A stretch of DNA of 64,000 nucleotides from Deinococcus sedimenti (lineage in GTDB: Bacteria > Deinococcota > Deinococci > Deinococcales > Deinococcaceae): positions 54,994-118,993 of the forward strand of contig NZ_BMQN01000009.1 in the NCBI RefSeq assembly GCF_014648135.1, given 5' to 3'. Positions 17,113 to 26,309 of the stretch are shown here, piece after piece. Position 1 is the first letter of the stretch. Each line of letters starts with the position of its first letter. Under the pieces are notes generated by a model that made no database searches, was not told the origin of the DNA, and saw only the letters and a program-made list of their open reading frames with translations. The translations under genes were made by a program, and so were the position numbers.

Positions 17113-18666
17113 GTGAGTCTCGCCGAGACGCCGGACGCCCTGACGGAACTGCTGGATCAGGTCGCGGACCTGAGTGATCAGCTGGTGTTCCTGCAGCGCC
17201 TGATTCCTCAGGCGCTGGCCCTGACCGACGAGTCGCAGGCGACCGAGCTGGTGCAGCAGGCGGCGGCGCTGATCAACACGCCCGGCGCGGCGCTGAACGT
17301 GCGGGGCGCGTGGCTGGGGGACACGCCGGGGTGGCTGCGGGACCTGCGGCCGCCCGCCCACGCGGCGGTGCTACCGGCCGGGTCGGTGCACACCGGCGCG
17401 CCGTTCACCGGGGCGTGGCGCCTGACGTCGGTGCTGGCGGTGCCGCTGCAGGACGGCTGGCTGGCCCTGTGGGGCAAGCGGGATTTCCTGGCGGGGGAAC
17501 GGGAGCTGATCCACACGCTGGCGCAGCTGCTGGACGCGGCGCTGCGGGCCATGGTGCAGCGGCGCGAGGCGGCCCGGTACGCCATGCAGGAACGCGACCG
17601 GCGGCAGGCGCGGGAGGTGTGGCGGGCCGTGACGCCCGAGGCGCTGCGCACCCCGCCCGGGTACCACCTGCTGCTGCACTCGCAGCCCGCCAGTGATTTC
17701 GGCGGGGACTTCCAGTTTCAGGAGGCCGAGTGGCTGGTGGCGGGTGACGTGAGCGGCAAGGGGCTGCCGGCGGCGATCATCACGGCGATGTTCGCGTCGG
17801 CGTTCACGGTCGCGGCGCGGTCCACGTCCATGAACGCCACGCTGGGCGAGGCGCTGCACGATCACCTGGAGCGGTCGGGGGCGTTCTGCACGCTGGCGGC
17901 CATGCAGGTCCGCCCGGACGGGCAGCTGCGGGTGATGAACGTCGGCCACCCGCCGGTGCTGCTGCGCCGGGCGGACGGCAGCCTGGAGGAAACGCGGGCG
18001 TCGGCGCCGCCGCTGGGCACGTTTCCGCTGCTGCACGTGGAGGTCGAGCGGGTGTGGCTGCATCCGGGGGACGCGCTGCTGGTGTACAGCGACGGGCTGT
18101 TCGAGGCGGAGGACGCGGCCGGGGTGCCGTTCGGCCTGGACCGCACGCGTCAGCTGGCGTCGGCGGTGGCGCCCACGTCCTTCATCCGGCAGGCGGTGTC
18201 GGGCCTGCGGGACTACGCCGTGTCGGACGACCTGACGCTGCTGGTGCTGCAGCATGACCCGGGGGGCCGCGGCGTGCAGCGGCACCTGCCGGGGGACCTG
18301 CAGGCGCTGGCGACGCTCAGCGAGGCGCTGCGGGAAGCGGTACCGCCGGATCATCCGGCGCTGATGCCGGCCGAGCTGGCCGTCACGGAGTTGTTCGTGA
18401 ATGCCGTGAGGCACGGCGGGGCGCGCGAGGTGACGCTGCGGGCCCACACGTCCGGCGACGACATTCTCGTGACGCTGTCCGACGACGGGCAGCCGTTCGA
18501 TCCGCGGCAGCAGACGCTGGGGGCCGGCGGTGAGCTGCGTGAACACGGGTACGGCCTGCTGATCGTTCAGCGCTGCGCGCGGGAATGGCATTATGTGCGC
18601 AAACAGCATCTCAACCGGCAGACGCTGCGCCTGCGCGCGCCGACCCTCCCTGCGCCTCCCCCCTAA
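17113..18666 (+). CDS. SpoIIE/RsbU-type phosphatase fused to RsbW-type anti-sigma kinase
   Basis: This is a 517-aa protein with both halves of a partner switch. Residues about 1-165 are a GAF-like sensor with a helical linker. Residues about 185-385 are a PP2C/SpoIIE serine phosphatase with metal-binding segments DFGGDF, VAGDVSGKGLPAA, VYSDGLFEAED and SDDLTLLVL. Residues about 390-515 are a GHKL kinase domain with N box ELFVNAVRHGG, G1 SDDGQPFDP and G2 GYGLLIVQ. It should both dephosphorylate and phosphorylate STAS serines, and it is flanked by two STAS genes. It starts at GTG 17113. No sigma factor is encoded nearby. Confidence 0.9.
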   Translation: MSLAETPDALTELLDQVADLSDQLVFLQRLIPQALALTDESQATELVQQAAALINTPGAALNVRGAWLGDTPGWLRDLRPPAHAAVLPAGSVHTGAPFTGAWRLTSVLAVPLQDGWLALWGKRDFLAGERELIHTLAQLLDAALRAMVQRREAARYAMQERDRRQAREVWRAVTPEALRTPPGYHLLLHSQPASDFGGDFQFQEAEWLVAGDVSGKGLPAAIITAMFASAFTVAARSTSMNATLGEALHDHLERSGAFCTLAAMQVRPDGQLRVMNVGHPPVLLRRADGSLEETRASAPPLGTFPLLHVEVERVWLHPGDALLVYSDGLFEAEDAAGVPFGLDRTRQLASAVAPTSFIRQAVSGLRDYAVSDDLTLLVLQHDPGGRGVQRHLPGDLQALATLSEALREAVPPDHPALMPAELAVTELFVNAVRHGGAREVTLRAHTSGDDILVTLSDDGQPFDPRQQTLGAGGELREHGYGLLIVQRCAREWHYVRKQHLNRQTLRLRAPTLPAPPP

Positions 18667-18684
18667 CGTGAGAAAGGACCATCC

Positions 18685-18987
18685 ATGCCCCTGACGCACC
18701 TCGTAAACGGACCTGAATTGACCCTCAGCGGGCGCCTGGACGCCCAGAACGCCCAGGAGCTGCGTGCGGCGCTTACCGCGCTGGCCGCGGCGCCCGGGGA
18801 CCTGCGGGTCGATCTGGCGGACGTGCCGTTCATGGACAGCAGCGCCCTGGCGGCCCTGGTCAGTGCGCTCAAGGACCGCCGCCGGGAGGGCCGCAGCCTG
18901 CGGGTCACGCGGGCCAGTCCGGCCGTGCAGGAACTGATGTCGCTGACCATGCTGGGCCGCGTGTTCGGCCTGGAGGAGCCCCGGTGA
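18685..18987 (+). CDS. STAS-domain anti-anti-sigma-type protein (downstream copy)
   Basis: This is a 100-aa single STAS domain preceded by GTGAGAAAGGACC as ribosome-binding region. The phosphosite is in VPFMDSSALAALVSAL, so the serine is kept but the following Gly of the other copy is Ala. Together with the STAS protein at 16795-17106 it gives the phosphatase-kinase two possible substrates. The stop overlaps the GTG of the receiver gene by 4 bases. Confidence 0.9.
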   Translation: MPLTHLVNGPELTLSGRLDAQNAQELRAALTALAAAPGDLRVDLADVPFMDSSALAALVSALKDRRREGRSLRVTRASPAVQELMSLTMLGRVFGLEEPR

Positions 18988-19394
18988 CGCGTCACCTGCC
19001 GGCGAACGTCACGCTGTTCGGCCACGTGCAGGCCAAGCACATCCTGGTGGTGGAGGACGCGCCGGGCATGCGGCTGCTGGTGAGGCACATCCTGAATCAG
19101 GGGGGGCACAAGCCGGTGGAGGTCGATTCGGTCGAGGCGGCCCTGGAGGAACTGGAGCGCGGTCCGGTGGACGTGATCATCACGGACCTGATGCTGCCGG
19201 GCCGGTCCGGGCTGGACCTGCTGCGTGACCTCGCCGGCCGGCCGGACGCGCCGCCGGTGATCGTGCTGACGGGCAGCGGGGAGGAGGTGCTGCGCGAGCA
19301 CGCCCTGAGCCTGGGCGCGCACGCCGTGCTGTTCAAGCCCTTCAGCCGCTACGAGCTGCTGGACGCGGTGTTCGCCGCGGGGATGAGCGGCTGA
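18984..19394 (+). CDS. Single-domain response regulator
   Basis: This 136-aa protein is a CheY-like receiver without an output domain. Acidic-pocket residues are in VVEDAPGM, the phospho-acceptor Asp is in VIITDLMLPGRSG, the switch Thr is in VLTGSG and the conserved Lys is in VLFKPFS. It is coupled to the STAS gene (GTG 18984 inside the STAS stop). About 20 extra N-terminal residues precede the receiver; the position of the true start within them is not certain. It could feed a phosphorelay into the partner-switch cassette. Confidence 0.88.
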   Translation: MTRHLPANVTLFGHVQAKHILVVEDAPGMRLLVRHILNQGGHKPVEVDSVEAALEELERGPVDVIITDLMLPGRSGLDLLRDLAGRPDAPPVIVLTGSGEEVLREHALSLGAHAVLFKPFSRYELLDAVFAAGMSG

Positions 19395-19450
19395 GCGGAC
19401 GCCGCTGGGCGGGTGCCTGGCCGGCCCGGCCGCGCTGGCGGCAGCCCGCT

Positions 19451-22400
19451 GTGCGGACCGGCGGTCCCGAACTGGAGGTGACGGGTCCCCGCCCGAGCCT
19501 GCATGTGCCCGGCGCGCAGCTGCCCGCCGGGGAGGACGAGCGGGCGGGTGGACGGCTGCTGGCGTTCGCACTGCTGCTGATGCTGGTGCTGCACGGCACG
19601 CAGCTGATCAGCGGGTCGTTCACGCGCACGTATGACGCGCTGATTCACGTGTACTTCGGCGCGCACTACGCGAAGTCGTTCTTCGACCCGTGGGAGAGCG
19701 GGTGGTACACCGGGTTCTCGCTGACGTCGTACCCGCCGCTGAGTCACTACCTGATCGCGCTGCTGAGCTTCCCGCTGGGCCTGATGGGCGCGTTCGCCGC
19801 GACGCAGATTCTGGCGCTGACGGGCCTGACGGTGGGTCTGTACCGCTTCGGGAAGGTGTTCGTCACGGCGCGCGCCGCCGGGTACGGCGCGGTGCTATTG
19901 ATCCTGTCGAGCGCCATCGCCGAGACGGTGCAGGTGTTCGGTCAGCTGCCCACCACCCTCAGCCTGGGTCTGCTGCTGAACGCCATTCCGTTCGCGGTGC
20001 GCTGGGTGCGGACCGGTCAGAAGACGTACCTCGTGCGGGCCGCGATGTGGACGGCGGCGACCACCGCCGCGCATCACGTGACGACGCTGTTCGGCAGCGT
20101 GTTCTTCATCGCGCCGGTCTTGCTGGCGGTGGTGCTCGAGGGCGCGTCGCGGCCCCGCCCGGGGGAAGGCACGCGCGGGTGGTGGCGGGTGTGGCGGCGC
20201 GTGTACCGGGTGCTGCCGCGCGTGTACCGGGGCGGACTGTACGGCGCCTCGGCGATCATGGCGCTGGTGCTGGTCGTGCTGCCGTATTGGCTGTGGAGCC
20301 GCGCGGACCCGATCACGCAGGTGCCGATTCCGCACGGCAGCCGCGCGAACTTCCTGCAGCGGCGGGATTTCGGGTTCATGTTCTGGCTGGTGCCGTGGGC
20401 GACGCTGCTGCCGCTGTACTGGGACGCGGTGCGCCGGGGCCTGAGCGCCTACCGGGGGCTGCCGCGCTGGCCGATCATGGCCAGCATCCTGCTGCTGAGC
20501 CTGCTGGGTACCGGCGGCACCACGCCCATCCCGAAGAAGCTGTTGCGCGGCGCGTTCGACATCCTCACGCTGGACCGCTTCACGTTCTGGGCGTGCATGC
20601 TGATCCTGCCGCTGGCGGGCCTGACGATCGAGTCCTGGCGGCACGGCGCGTGGCGGGTGTTCGTTCAGGCGCGGTTCGGGGCGCGCGTGCATCACCTGCT
20701 GGGGCTGCTGCTGGTGACGCTGGCCCTGGCGGTGTCGGTCGGGATCAGCGCCCTGACGTACTACCGGAAGTTTCAACCGGAACGGATCGACGTGGCGCCC
20801 ATCGTGAATTTCCTGGAGAGCGGCGGCCGGGACCGGTACCGGTACATGGTGCTGGGCTTCGGGGATCAGATGGCGTGGCTGAGTGCCAACACGCGCGCGA
20901 CCACGCCGGACGGCAACTACCACAGCGCCCGGAAACTGCCGGAACTGACCGCCACGCCGGTCGAGCGGCTGGAGGGAGCGAAGTACACCGGGGTGCCCGG
21001 GCTGGGCAGCCTGCGGCAGTTCATGACCACGCCGGCCAAGTACAACCTGCGCTTCATGCTCAGCAACGACGCGTTCTACGATCCGGCGCTGCACATGCTG
21101 GGCTGGGTGCGGCTGGGCACGCTGCCGGGCGGGATCATGGTGTGGGAACGGCCGGGCATTCCCGAGGTGCAGCCCCGGCTGCCGCGGCGGGAACTGCCGG
21201 TGTGGCAGCGGCTGATGTGGGGGCTGCTGCCGTCCAGCGCGCCGGTGCTGGCGCTGCTGTCGCTGCTGCTGCCGGTCGGGGCGGGCCGGGCGGGCCGCTC
21301 GCGCTGGCCGTGGGTGCGGCTGCTGGCCGAGGACAGCCTGGAGCCGCCGCCGCAGCAGGGGGCGTGGTGGCACTCGTGGGTGCGGCGGTTGCCGCTGCGC
21401 TCGTGGCGGACGGCGCGGCTGCGGTCGAAGCGGCGGCCGCTGGCGCTGCGGCTGGTGAACAGCGGGCTGCTGTTCGCGGCGCTGCTGGCGGGGGGGGTGG
21501 GCGCGTACCTGAAGTTGCGCCCGCAGCAGACGCCGCAGCAGGCGGTGCTGGGGTACTGGGACGACCTGGATTTCAAGCGGTTCGGCGCGGCGTACCGCTG
21601 GATCGAGCCGCAGGACGGCCTGACCGAGGAGCGGTGGCGGCTGGACCTGTCGGTGGTGGGCGGCCTGCGGACGGGCTACGCGAAACTGGATTCGCTGCGG
21701 GTGCTGGGCGTGAGTTACAGCGGCCCGCCGGGCGCGGCGGGCACGGTCGCGACCGTGCGGTCGCGCCTGACGTGGTTCACGGCGCTGGGGGACCTGACCG
21801 AGGAGATCAGTCAGGACCTGCGGCGCACGCCGGTCGGCTGGCGCCTGCTGGTCAGTCCCACGTTGACGGTCCGGCCGCCGCTGCGCTTCCAGCCGGTGCC
21901 GGGCTTGCAGCGGACGGCGCCAGCGGCGGATGAGCCGGTGCCGCTGCGGGTGCTGAACCGGCGGCTCGTGGCGTTCCGGTCGGGTCCGGGCGCCCCGGAG
22001 CAGGTGGCGGTGGTGGGTGAGGTGCAGAACGTGGGTCGGCAGGGGGCGTCGCTGACCCTGTCGGCCAGCGTGTCCGACGCGGCCGGGGAGGAACTGGGTC
22101 GGAACGACGCGACCGAGACGTTCCTGCCGTGGCTGAATCCCGGGGAACGCACGCCGTTTCTGATCACGTTCGATGGTCCGGGTATGACCGTGGACGTGCG
22201 GGACGTGGTGCGGTTCGATGTGCGCGCGGCGGGCGTGGCGACCAGCCGGAACCTGGACCGGGACCTGAACCTGTGGCGGCGCGGGGACCTCGTGCGCGTG
22301 GAGAACACGGGCGCGGCCGAGGCGACCCTGACGAACGTGATCGGCGCGCTGGAGGACGGCGCGGGGACCGCTTGGGTGGAGCGCGCGTACCTGATGGAGG

Positions 22401-22543
22401 CGGTGCCGCCCATGCAGTCGCGCGAGACGGCGCTGCCGCTGGCCCTGCCGGCCGGGTACCGCGTGCTGGGCGGGGCGGCCGCGCCGGGGCGGGTGCGGGG
22501 CGCGCGGCTGTACGCGCACGCCTTCCACCGGGAGGAACCGTGA
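19451..22543 (+). CDS. Large GT-C-like membrane protein with C-terminal extracytoplasmic domains
   Basis: This is a 1030-aa protein not assigned to a named enzyme. Residues about 35-435 hold roughly 10-12 hydrophobic segments, with SYPPLSHYLIALLSFPLG and TTAAHHVTTLFGS resembling lipid-linked glycosyltransferases or O-antigen-type membrane proteins. Residues about 435-590 are a soluble loop, two hydrophobic stretches lie near 593-615 and 675-695, then residues 695-800 look like an NTF2-like domain (TPQQAVLGYWDDLDFKRF) and about 840-930 an FxLYD-like beta domain (VVGEVQNVGRQG, NPGERTPFLITF). The tail overlaps the lipoprotein gene. GTG 19451 is the start; no earlier in-frame candidate was found. 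A role in polymerising or exporting the product of the GT2-GT4 enzyme is inferred from context only. Confidence 0.7.
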   Translation: MRTGGPELEVTGPRPSLHVPGAQLPAGEDERAGGRLLAFALLLMLVLHGTQLISGSFTRTYDALIHVYFGAHYAKSFFDPWESGWYTGFSLTSYPPLSHYLIALLSFPLGLMGAFAATQILALTGLTVGLYRFGKVFVTARAAGYGAVLLILSSAIAETVQVFGQLPTTLSLGLLLNAIPFAVRWVRTGQKTYLVRAAMWTAATTAAHHVTTLFGSVFFIAPVLLAVVLEGASRPRPGEGTRGWWRVWRRVYRVLPRVYRGGLYGASAIMALVLVVLPYWLWSRADPITQVPIPHGSRANFLQRRDFGFMFWLVPWATLLPLYWDAVRRGLSAYRGLPRWPIMASILLLSLLGTGGTTPIPKKLLRGAFDILTLDRFTFWACMLILPLAGLTIESWRHGAWRVFVQARFGARVHHLLGLLLVTLALAVSVGISALTYYRKFQPERIDVAPIVNFLESGGRDRYRYMVLGFGDQMAWLSANTRATTPDGNYHSARKLPELTATPVERLEGAKYTGVPGLGSLRQFMTTPAKYNLRFMLSNDAFYDPALHMLGWVRLGTLPGGIMVWERPGIPEVQPRLPRRELPVWQRLMWGLLPSSAPVLALLSLLLPVGAGRAGRSRWPWVRLLAEDSLEPPPQQGAWWHSWVRRLPLRSWRTARLRSKRRPLALRLVNSGLLFAALLAGGVGAYLKLRPQQTPQQAVLGYWDDLDFKRFGAAYRWIEPQDGLTEERWRLDLSVVGGLRTGYAKLDSLRVLGVSYSGPPGAAGTVATVRSRLTWFTALGDLTEEISQDLRRTPVGWRLLVSPTLTVRPPLRFQPVPGLQRTAPAADEPVPLRVLNRRLVAFRSGPGAPEQVAVVGEVQNVGRQGASLTLSASVSDAAGEELGRNDATETFLPWLNPGERTPFLITFDGPGMTVDVRDVVRFDVRAAGVATSRNLDRDLNLWRRGDLVRVENTGAAEATLTNVIGALEDGAGTAWVERAYLMEAVPPMQSRETALPLALPAGYRVLGGAAAPGRVRGARLYAHAFHREEP

Positions 22544-23478
22544 GGGGCCGCTGGCTGCTGTGGGGCCTGGGGGCGCTGCTGTGCGGCTGCCGGCCGGCCG
22601 CGCCGGAGGAGGGGCTGCGCCTGTCGCCGCTGCCGCAGCTGACCCGGTCCGGGTCGGCGGTGCGGATCTCGGGCGTGGGGGCGGTGGTCCTGACCTGCGA
22701 CACGCCGGCCGGTCCGGTGATCCGCACCGTGACCGGTGGCGGCGAGGTCCCGGTGCCGCCGGACACCCTCCGCTGCGCGGCCACCCGGCCCGGTCAGCCC
22801 GGCGCGGAGGTCAGTGTCCGCTGGCCGCTGCCGGTGCCGCCGGGTGACGAGGCTGGGGACGCCGGGCCTGAAGTTGACGGCGTTGACGGGACCAGGGTTG
22901 ACGGAGCTGGGCTGGAGGTCGGGGCGCCGGCCGGTCGGCGCGGCACGCTGCGGGTCGCGCCGGCGGTCGTCCGGCTGGGTGAGCGCGACACCTGGACCGT
23001 CACCGCAGAACTGCGCGGGGCGGGGGGGGCGCTGGTGCCGGACGGCACGCCCGTGACCCTGCGCGGTGGCGGTCTGGGGCCCGAGGAGCTGACGGCCACG
23101 CGCCTGACCGTGAACGGCGTGGCCCGCTGGATCCTGACCCCCACCACGGCCGGCCCCGTCCGGCTGCGGGCCACGGCGGCGGGCTGGCAGGCGACGGTCA
23201 CGGCCCGCGCGGACCGGGGGCTGCTGGGCGGGCAGCCGCAGGCGCTGCTGACCGGCCGGACCCTGAGTCTGGGGCCGCTGCGCTGGCAGGACGGCGCGCT
23301 GCCCGACGACGGGACGCCGGTGCGCCTGCGGGCCCTGAACCGGGCGGGGCGGGTGCTCTGGACGGCGGACGTGACGGTCGCGGCGGGTCAGGTGCAGGTG
23401 GACGTGCCGCGCGTGCCGGGCGCGGTGACCGTGCAGGTGGAGCTCGCGGGCAGCGAGCTGAGGGTCCCGTGGCCCTGA
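22540..23478 (+). CDS. Predicted lipoprotein with Ig-like beta domain
   Basis: This is a 312-aa protein starting at GTG 22540, overlapping the previous stop. The N-terminus RGRWLLWGLGALLCGCRPA has a lipoprotein signal with a C-x-C at the lipobox. The mature part is Val/Thr/Gly-rich beta sequence. Residues about 145-230 (RVAPAVVRLGERDTWTVTAE; VNGVARWILTPTTAGPVRLR) resemble an invasin/Big-type Ig fold. It lies between the membrane glycosyltransferase-like gene and the TIM-barrel-like gene, so an envelope scaffold role in polymer export is plausible. No enzyme motif was recognised. Confidence 0.7.
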   Translation: MRGRWLLWGLGALLCGCRPAAPEEGLRLSPLPQLTRSGSAVRISGVGAVVLTCDTPAGPVIRTVTGGGEVPVPPDTLRCAATRPGQPGAEVSVRWPLPVPPGDEAGDAGPEVDGVDGTRVDGAGLEVGAPAGRRGTLRVAPAVVRLGERDTWTVTAELRGAGGALVPDGTPVTLRGGGLGPEELTATRLTVNGVARWILTPTTAGPVRLRATAAGWQATVTARADRGLLGGQPQALLTGRTLSLGPLRWQDGALPDDGTPVRLRALNRAGRVLWTADVTVAAGQVQVDVPRVPGAVTVQVELAGSELRVPWP

Positions 23479-24731
23479 GGCCCCCGGTGCCCGCGACCCG
23501 CCGCACCCGCCTGAAACGGGTGGCGTTCGTGCTGGTGGTGCTGCTGTCGGGTGCGGCGGCCCTGCTGGCCGTGCTGGTGTCGGCGCAGGCTTTTGACCGG
23601 CTGACGCGGGCGGGCGTGCAGGTGGGCGCGCTGAGTCTGGCCCGGCGGCCGGTGTCGAGTGCCAGCCTGACCTGGCTGCCCGGTCCGGCCGGGGCGCGGC
23701 AGCCGGACGCGTTGACGCTGGAGGACCTGCGCCTGGCGTACCTGCAGGCGTTCAGTGAACTGACGTACGCGCACCGCAGCGGCGACGTGACGGGCCTGCC
23801 GGGGCGGCTGAGCGGCGCGGCGCTGCAGGGGGCGCTGCGGGCCACGCAGCCGACCTCGAACGCGCTGGTGCTGGACTGGGCGCACCGCGCCGCGCCGCTG
23901 GGGCTGGTCGGGGACGGGCGGACGTTCCGGCTGCGCGACGACCTGTGGACGCTGCGGGCCCGGCCCGGTGCGGGCGGCTGGCAGGACGTCCGGGCGCAGC
24001 GGGAACGCCGGGTCGTGACGCTGCGGGAGGTGGGGGGCGTGTGGCGGGTCAGTGACTGGCAGGTCACGGCGGCGGCGTCCCAGGCGCCGTCAGCGGCCGT
24101 GCCGCTGGACGTGAGCACCTGGAGGGCCGTGACGCTGAGCGAGTGGTCGGAGTGGACGCGGGACGAGTGGCGGGCGGAACTGGGGCGCCTGCAGCGGGCG
24201 GGGCTGGCGCCGGTGGCGCTGGAGATGCCGGCGGTCATGACGGTGGGCACGGGGCGCGCCCTGCGGCTGGGGGTGCGCGTGGCGCGGCAGCTTCAGCTGC
24301 CGGTCGTGGTGTCGTTCGCGGCGCCGCTGACGCTGGAGGGCCTGCCGGCGCGGGTGACGGCGGGACTGCAGGGGCGGGGGGCGCTGGCGCTGCTGCCGGG
24401 GCCCCTGCCGGATTCCGGTGACCTGACGACGGCCCTGATCGGGTGGCTGCGGGCGGCGCAGCCGCTGCCGCTGGTGGCGGAGGGCGCGCCGGTGAACGTG
24501 GGGGCGCTGGGGCTGGTGTCGGCGCGGGTGGGCGACGGGCCGGGGCAGCTGCGCCGGGCGCCCGGGCCGCCGCGCCTGCCGTGGAAGCAGGCTGGCGCGC
24601 TCGCGGCGCTGGAGGCGTTGCCCGCGCGGGGCTGGCTGGCGGGCCGTCCGTCGGCGCTGATCGGCGCGGACGGGCAGGTCACGCCGTGGGGCGCGGCGCT
24701 GCTCAAACGGGCGGACGGGCCGGGGCGGTGA
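23469..24731 (+). CDS. Membrane-anchored NTF2-like plus TIM-barrel (glycosidase-like) protein
   Basis: This is a 420-aa protein with one N-terminal membrane segment (about 16-42) and the rest outside. Residues about 90-200 look like an NTF2-like domain ending in GVWRVSDWQV. Residues about 210-415 look like part of a TIM barrel (WTRDEWRAELGRLQRAGL, QLQLPVVVSFAAPL, ALIGADGQVTPWGAALLKR), as in glycosidase-like families. The same domain order is seen in the lipoprotein at 31137-32432, where WRTVSDQ and DDQWRRDLQAVRDLGLDTL align with these segments. It starts at GTG 23469, overlapping the lipoprotein stop. Catalytic residues cannot be assigned. Confidence 0.65.
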   Translation: MALRPPVPATRRTRLKRVAFVLVVLLSGAAALLAVLVSAQAFDRLTRAGVQVGALSLARRPVSSASLTWLPGPAGARQPDALTLEDLRLAYLQAFSELTYAHRSGDVTGLPGRLSGAALQGALRATQPTSNALVLDWAHRAAPLGLVGDGRTFRLRDDLWTLRARPGAGGWQDVRAQRERRVVTLREVGGVWRVSDWQVTAAASQAPSAAVPLDVSTWRAVTLSEWSEWTRDEWRAELGRLQRAGLAPVALEMPAVMTVGTGRALRLGVRVARQLQLPVVVSFAAPLTLEGLPARVTAGLQGRGALALLPGPLPDSGDLTTALIGWLRAAQPLPLVAEGAPVNVGALGLVSARVGDGPGQLRRAPGPPRLPWKQAGALAALEALPARGWLAGRPSALIGADGQVTPWGAALLKRADGPGR

Positions 24732-24863
24732 TCGCCAGCGCGGGACGCGGCGGGCCGGGGTGGACCCGCGGGTGACTATGATCGGGGGTGAACGCAGCCT
24801 GAATCCTTTTCCTGCCGGTCCGTCCGGCGCGCGGCGCCACCCGGCCGCGAACAGCGAGGCCCC

Positions 24864-26309
24864 ATGATCACCATGAACGAGAGCGTCACCCGCAGCCAGG
24901 CCTATTTCGACGGGGCGTGGCACGCCACCCCCGGGAGTTTCGAGGTCATTCACCCGGGGACCCTGGAACCCATCGGTTCGGTCGCCGACTGCTCGGCCGA
25001 CGACGCGCGGCGCGCCATTGACGCGGCCGAGCTCGCCCTGCGGTCCTGGCGGACGGTCAACCCGTATGCGCGCGGGCAGATCCTGCGCCGGTGGCATGAC
25101 CTGATGCTTCAGCACAAGGAGCCGCTGGCGCGCCTGATGACGCTGGAGATGGGCAAACCCATCACCGAGACGCGCGGCGAGGTGCACTACGCGGCCAGTT
25201 TCATCGAGTGGTGCGCCGAGGAGGCCAGCCGCATCGGTGGGGAGCGGGTGCCGTCGAGGTTCGATCACAAGCGCGGGTTCACGGTCAGCGAGCCGGTCGG
25301 GATCGTGTACGCGGTGACGCCGTGGAATTTCCCGGCGGGCATGATCACCCGCAAGGCCGCGCCGGCCCTGGCGGCCGGGTGCGTGATGATTCTCAAACCG
25401 GCCGAGCAGAGTCCCATGACGGCCCTGTACCTCGCCGAACTGTGGCTGGAGGCCGGTGGCCCGGCGAACACCCTGCAGGTGCTGCCCACCAACGACGCGC
25501 CGGCCTTCAGCGCGCCGTTCATGGCGGACGAGCGGGTGCGCAAGCTGACCTTCACGGGGTCCACGGCGGTGGGGCGCCTCCTGTATCAGCAGGCGGCGCG
25601 GACCCTCAAGCGCGTCAGTCTGGAACTCGGCGGGCACGCGCCGTTCCTGGTGTTTGGGGATGCGGATCTGGAACGCGCCGCGCGGGAGGTGATGGCCAGC
25701 AAGTTCCGTAACGCTGGGCAGACGTGCATCAGCACCAACCGCGTGTACGTGCAGCGCGCTGTGGCCGCTGAATTCACGGACATCCTGACCCGACTGACCC
25801 GGGCGCTCGTCCTCGGCGATCCGCTGCAGGACGGCACCGGCGTCGGCCCGGTGGTCGAGCAGGCGGGGCTGGACAAGGTCCGGGCGCAGGTCGAGGACGC
25901 CCTGGCGCGCGGCGCGACCGCCACCGTCGGCGGTACGCACAAGGAAGGCCTGTTCTTCCACCCGACCGTCCTGACCGGCGTGCACCCGGACAGCCTGATC
26001 CTGCGCGAGGAGACCTTCGGTCCCGTCGCGCCCGTCGTCGTGTTCGACACCGAGGAGGAAGCGCTGGCCCTGGCGAACGCCAGCGAGTACGGTCTGGCCG
26101 CATACGCCTACACCCGCGACCTGTCGCGCGCCTTCCGCGTGGCCGAGGCGCTGGAGTACGGCATCGTCGGCATCAACGACGGCGGGCCCAGCGCCGCCGC
26201 TCCGCAGATGCCGTTCGGTGGCCTGAAGAACAGCGGCGTGGGCCGCGAGGGCGGCCACTGGGGCCTGGACGAGTACCTTGAAACCAAATACGTCAGCCTG
26301 GGCCTCTGA
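24864..26309 (+). CDS. gabD: NAD(P)-dependent succinate-semialdehyde dehydrogenase family
   Basis: This is a 481-aa aldehyde dehydrogenase. Cofactor-binding segments are TPWNFPAGMITRK and FTGSTAVGRLLYQ, the catalytic Glu is in LELGGHAPF and the catalytic Cys is in NAGQTCISTNR. PFGGLKNSGVGREGG near the C-terminus is typical of the GabD/SSADH group. It would oxidise succinate semialdehyde to succinate in 4-aminobutyrate breakdown, although related aldehydes are possible. No aminotransferase partner is adjacent; rocD is 3.6 kb away. ATG 24864 follows GCGAGG; ATG 24873 is an alternative. A terminator follows directly. Confidence 0.85.
   Translation: MITMNESVTRSQAYFDGAWHATPGSFEVIHPGTLEPIGSVADCSADDARRAIDAAELALRSWRTVNPYARGQILRRWHDLMLQHKEPLARLMTLEMGKPITETRGEVHYAASFIEWCAEEASRIGGERVPSRFDHKRGFTVSEPVGIVYAVTPWNFPAGMITRKAAPALAAGCVMILKPAEQSPMTALYLAELWLEAGGPANTLQVLPTNDAPAFSAPFMADERVRKLTFTGSTAVGRLLYQQAARTLKRVSLELGGHAPFLVFGDADLERAAREVMASKFRNAGQTCISTNRVYVQRAVAAEFTDILTRLTRALVLGDPLQDGTGVGPVVEQAGLDKVRAQVEDALARGATATVGGTHKEGLFFHPTVLTGVHPDSLILREETFGPVAPVVVFDTEEEALALANASEYGLAAYAYTRDLSRAFRVAEALEYGIVGINDGGPSAAAPQMPFGGLKNSGVGREGGHWGLDEYLETKYVSLGL

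Noticed and set aside
24777..24782. TATGAT as promoter of the aldehyde dehydrogenase gene
   Set aside because: Good -10 match but no -35 at a usable distance and 80 bases from the start.
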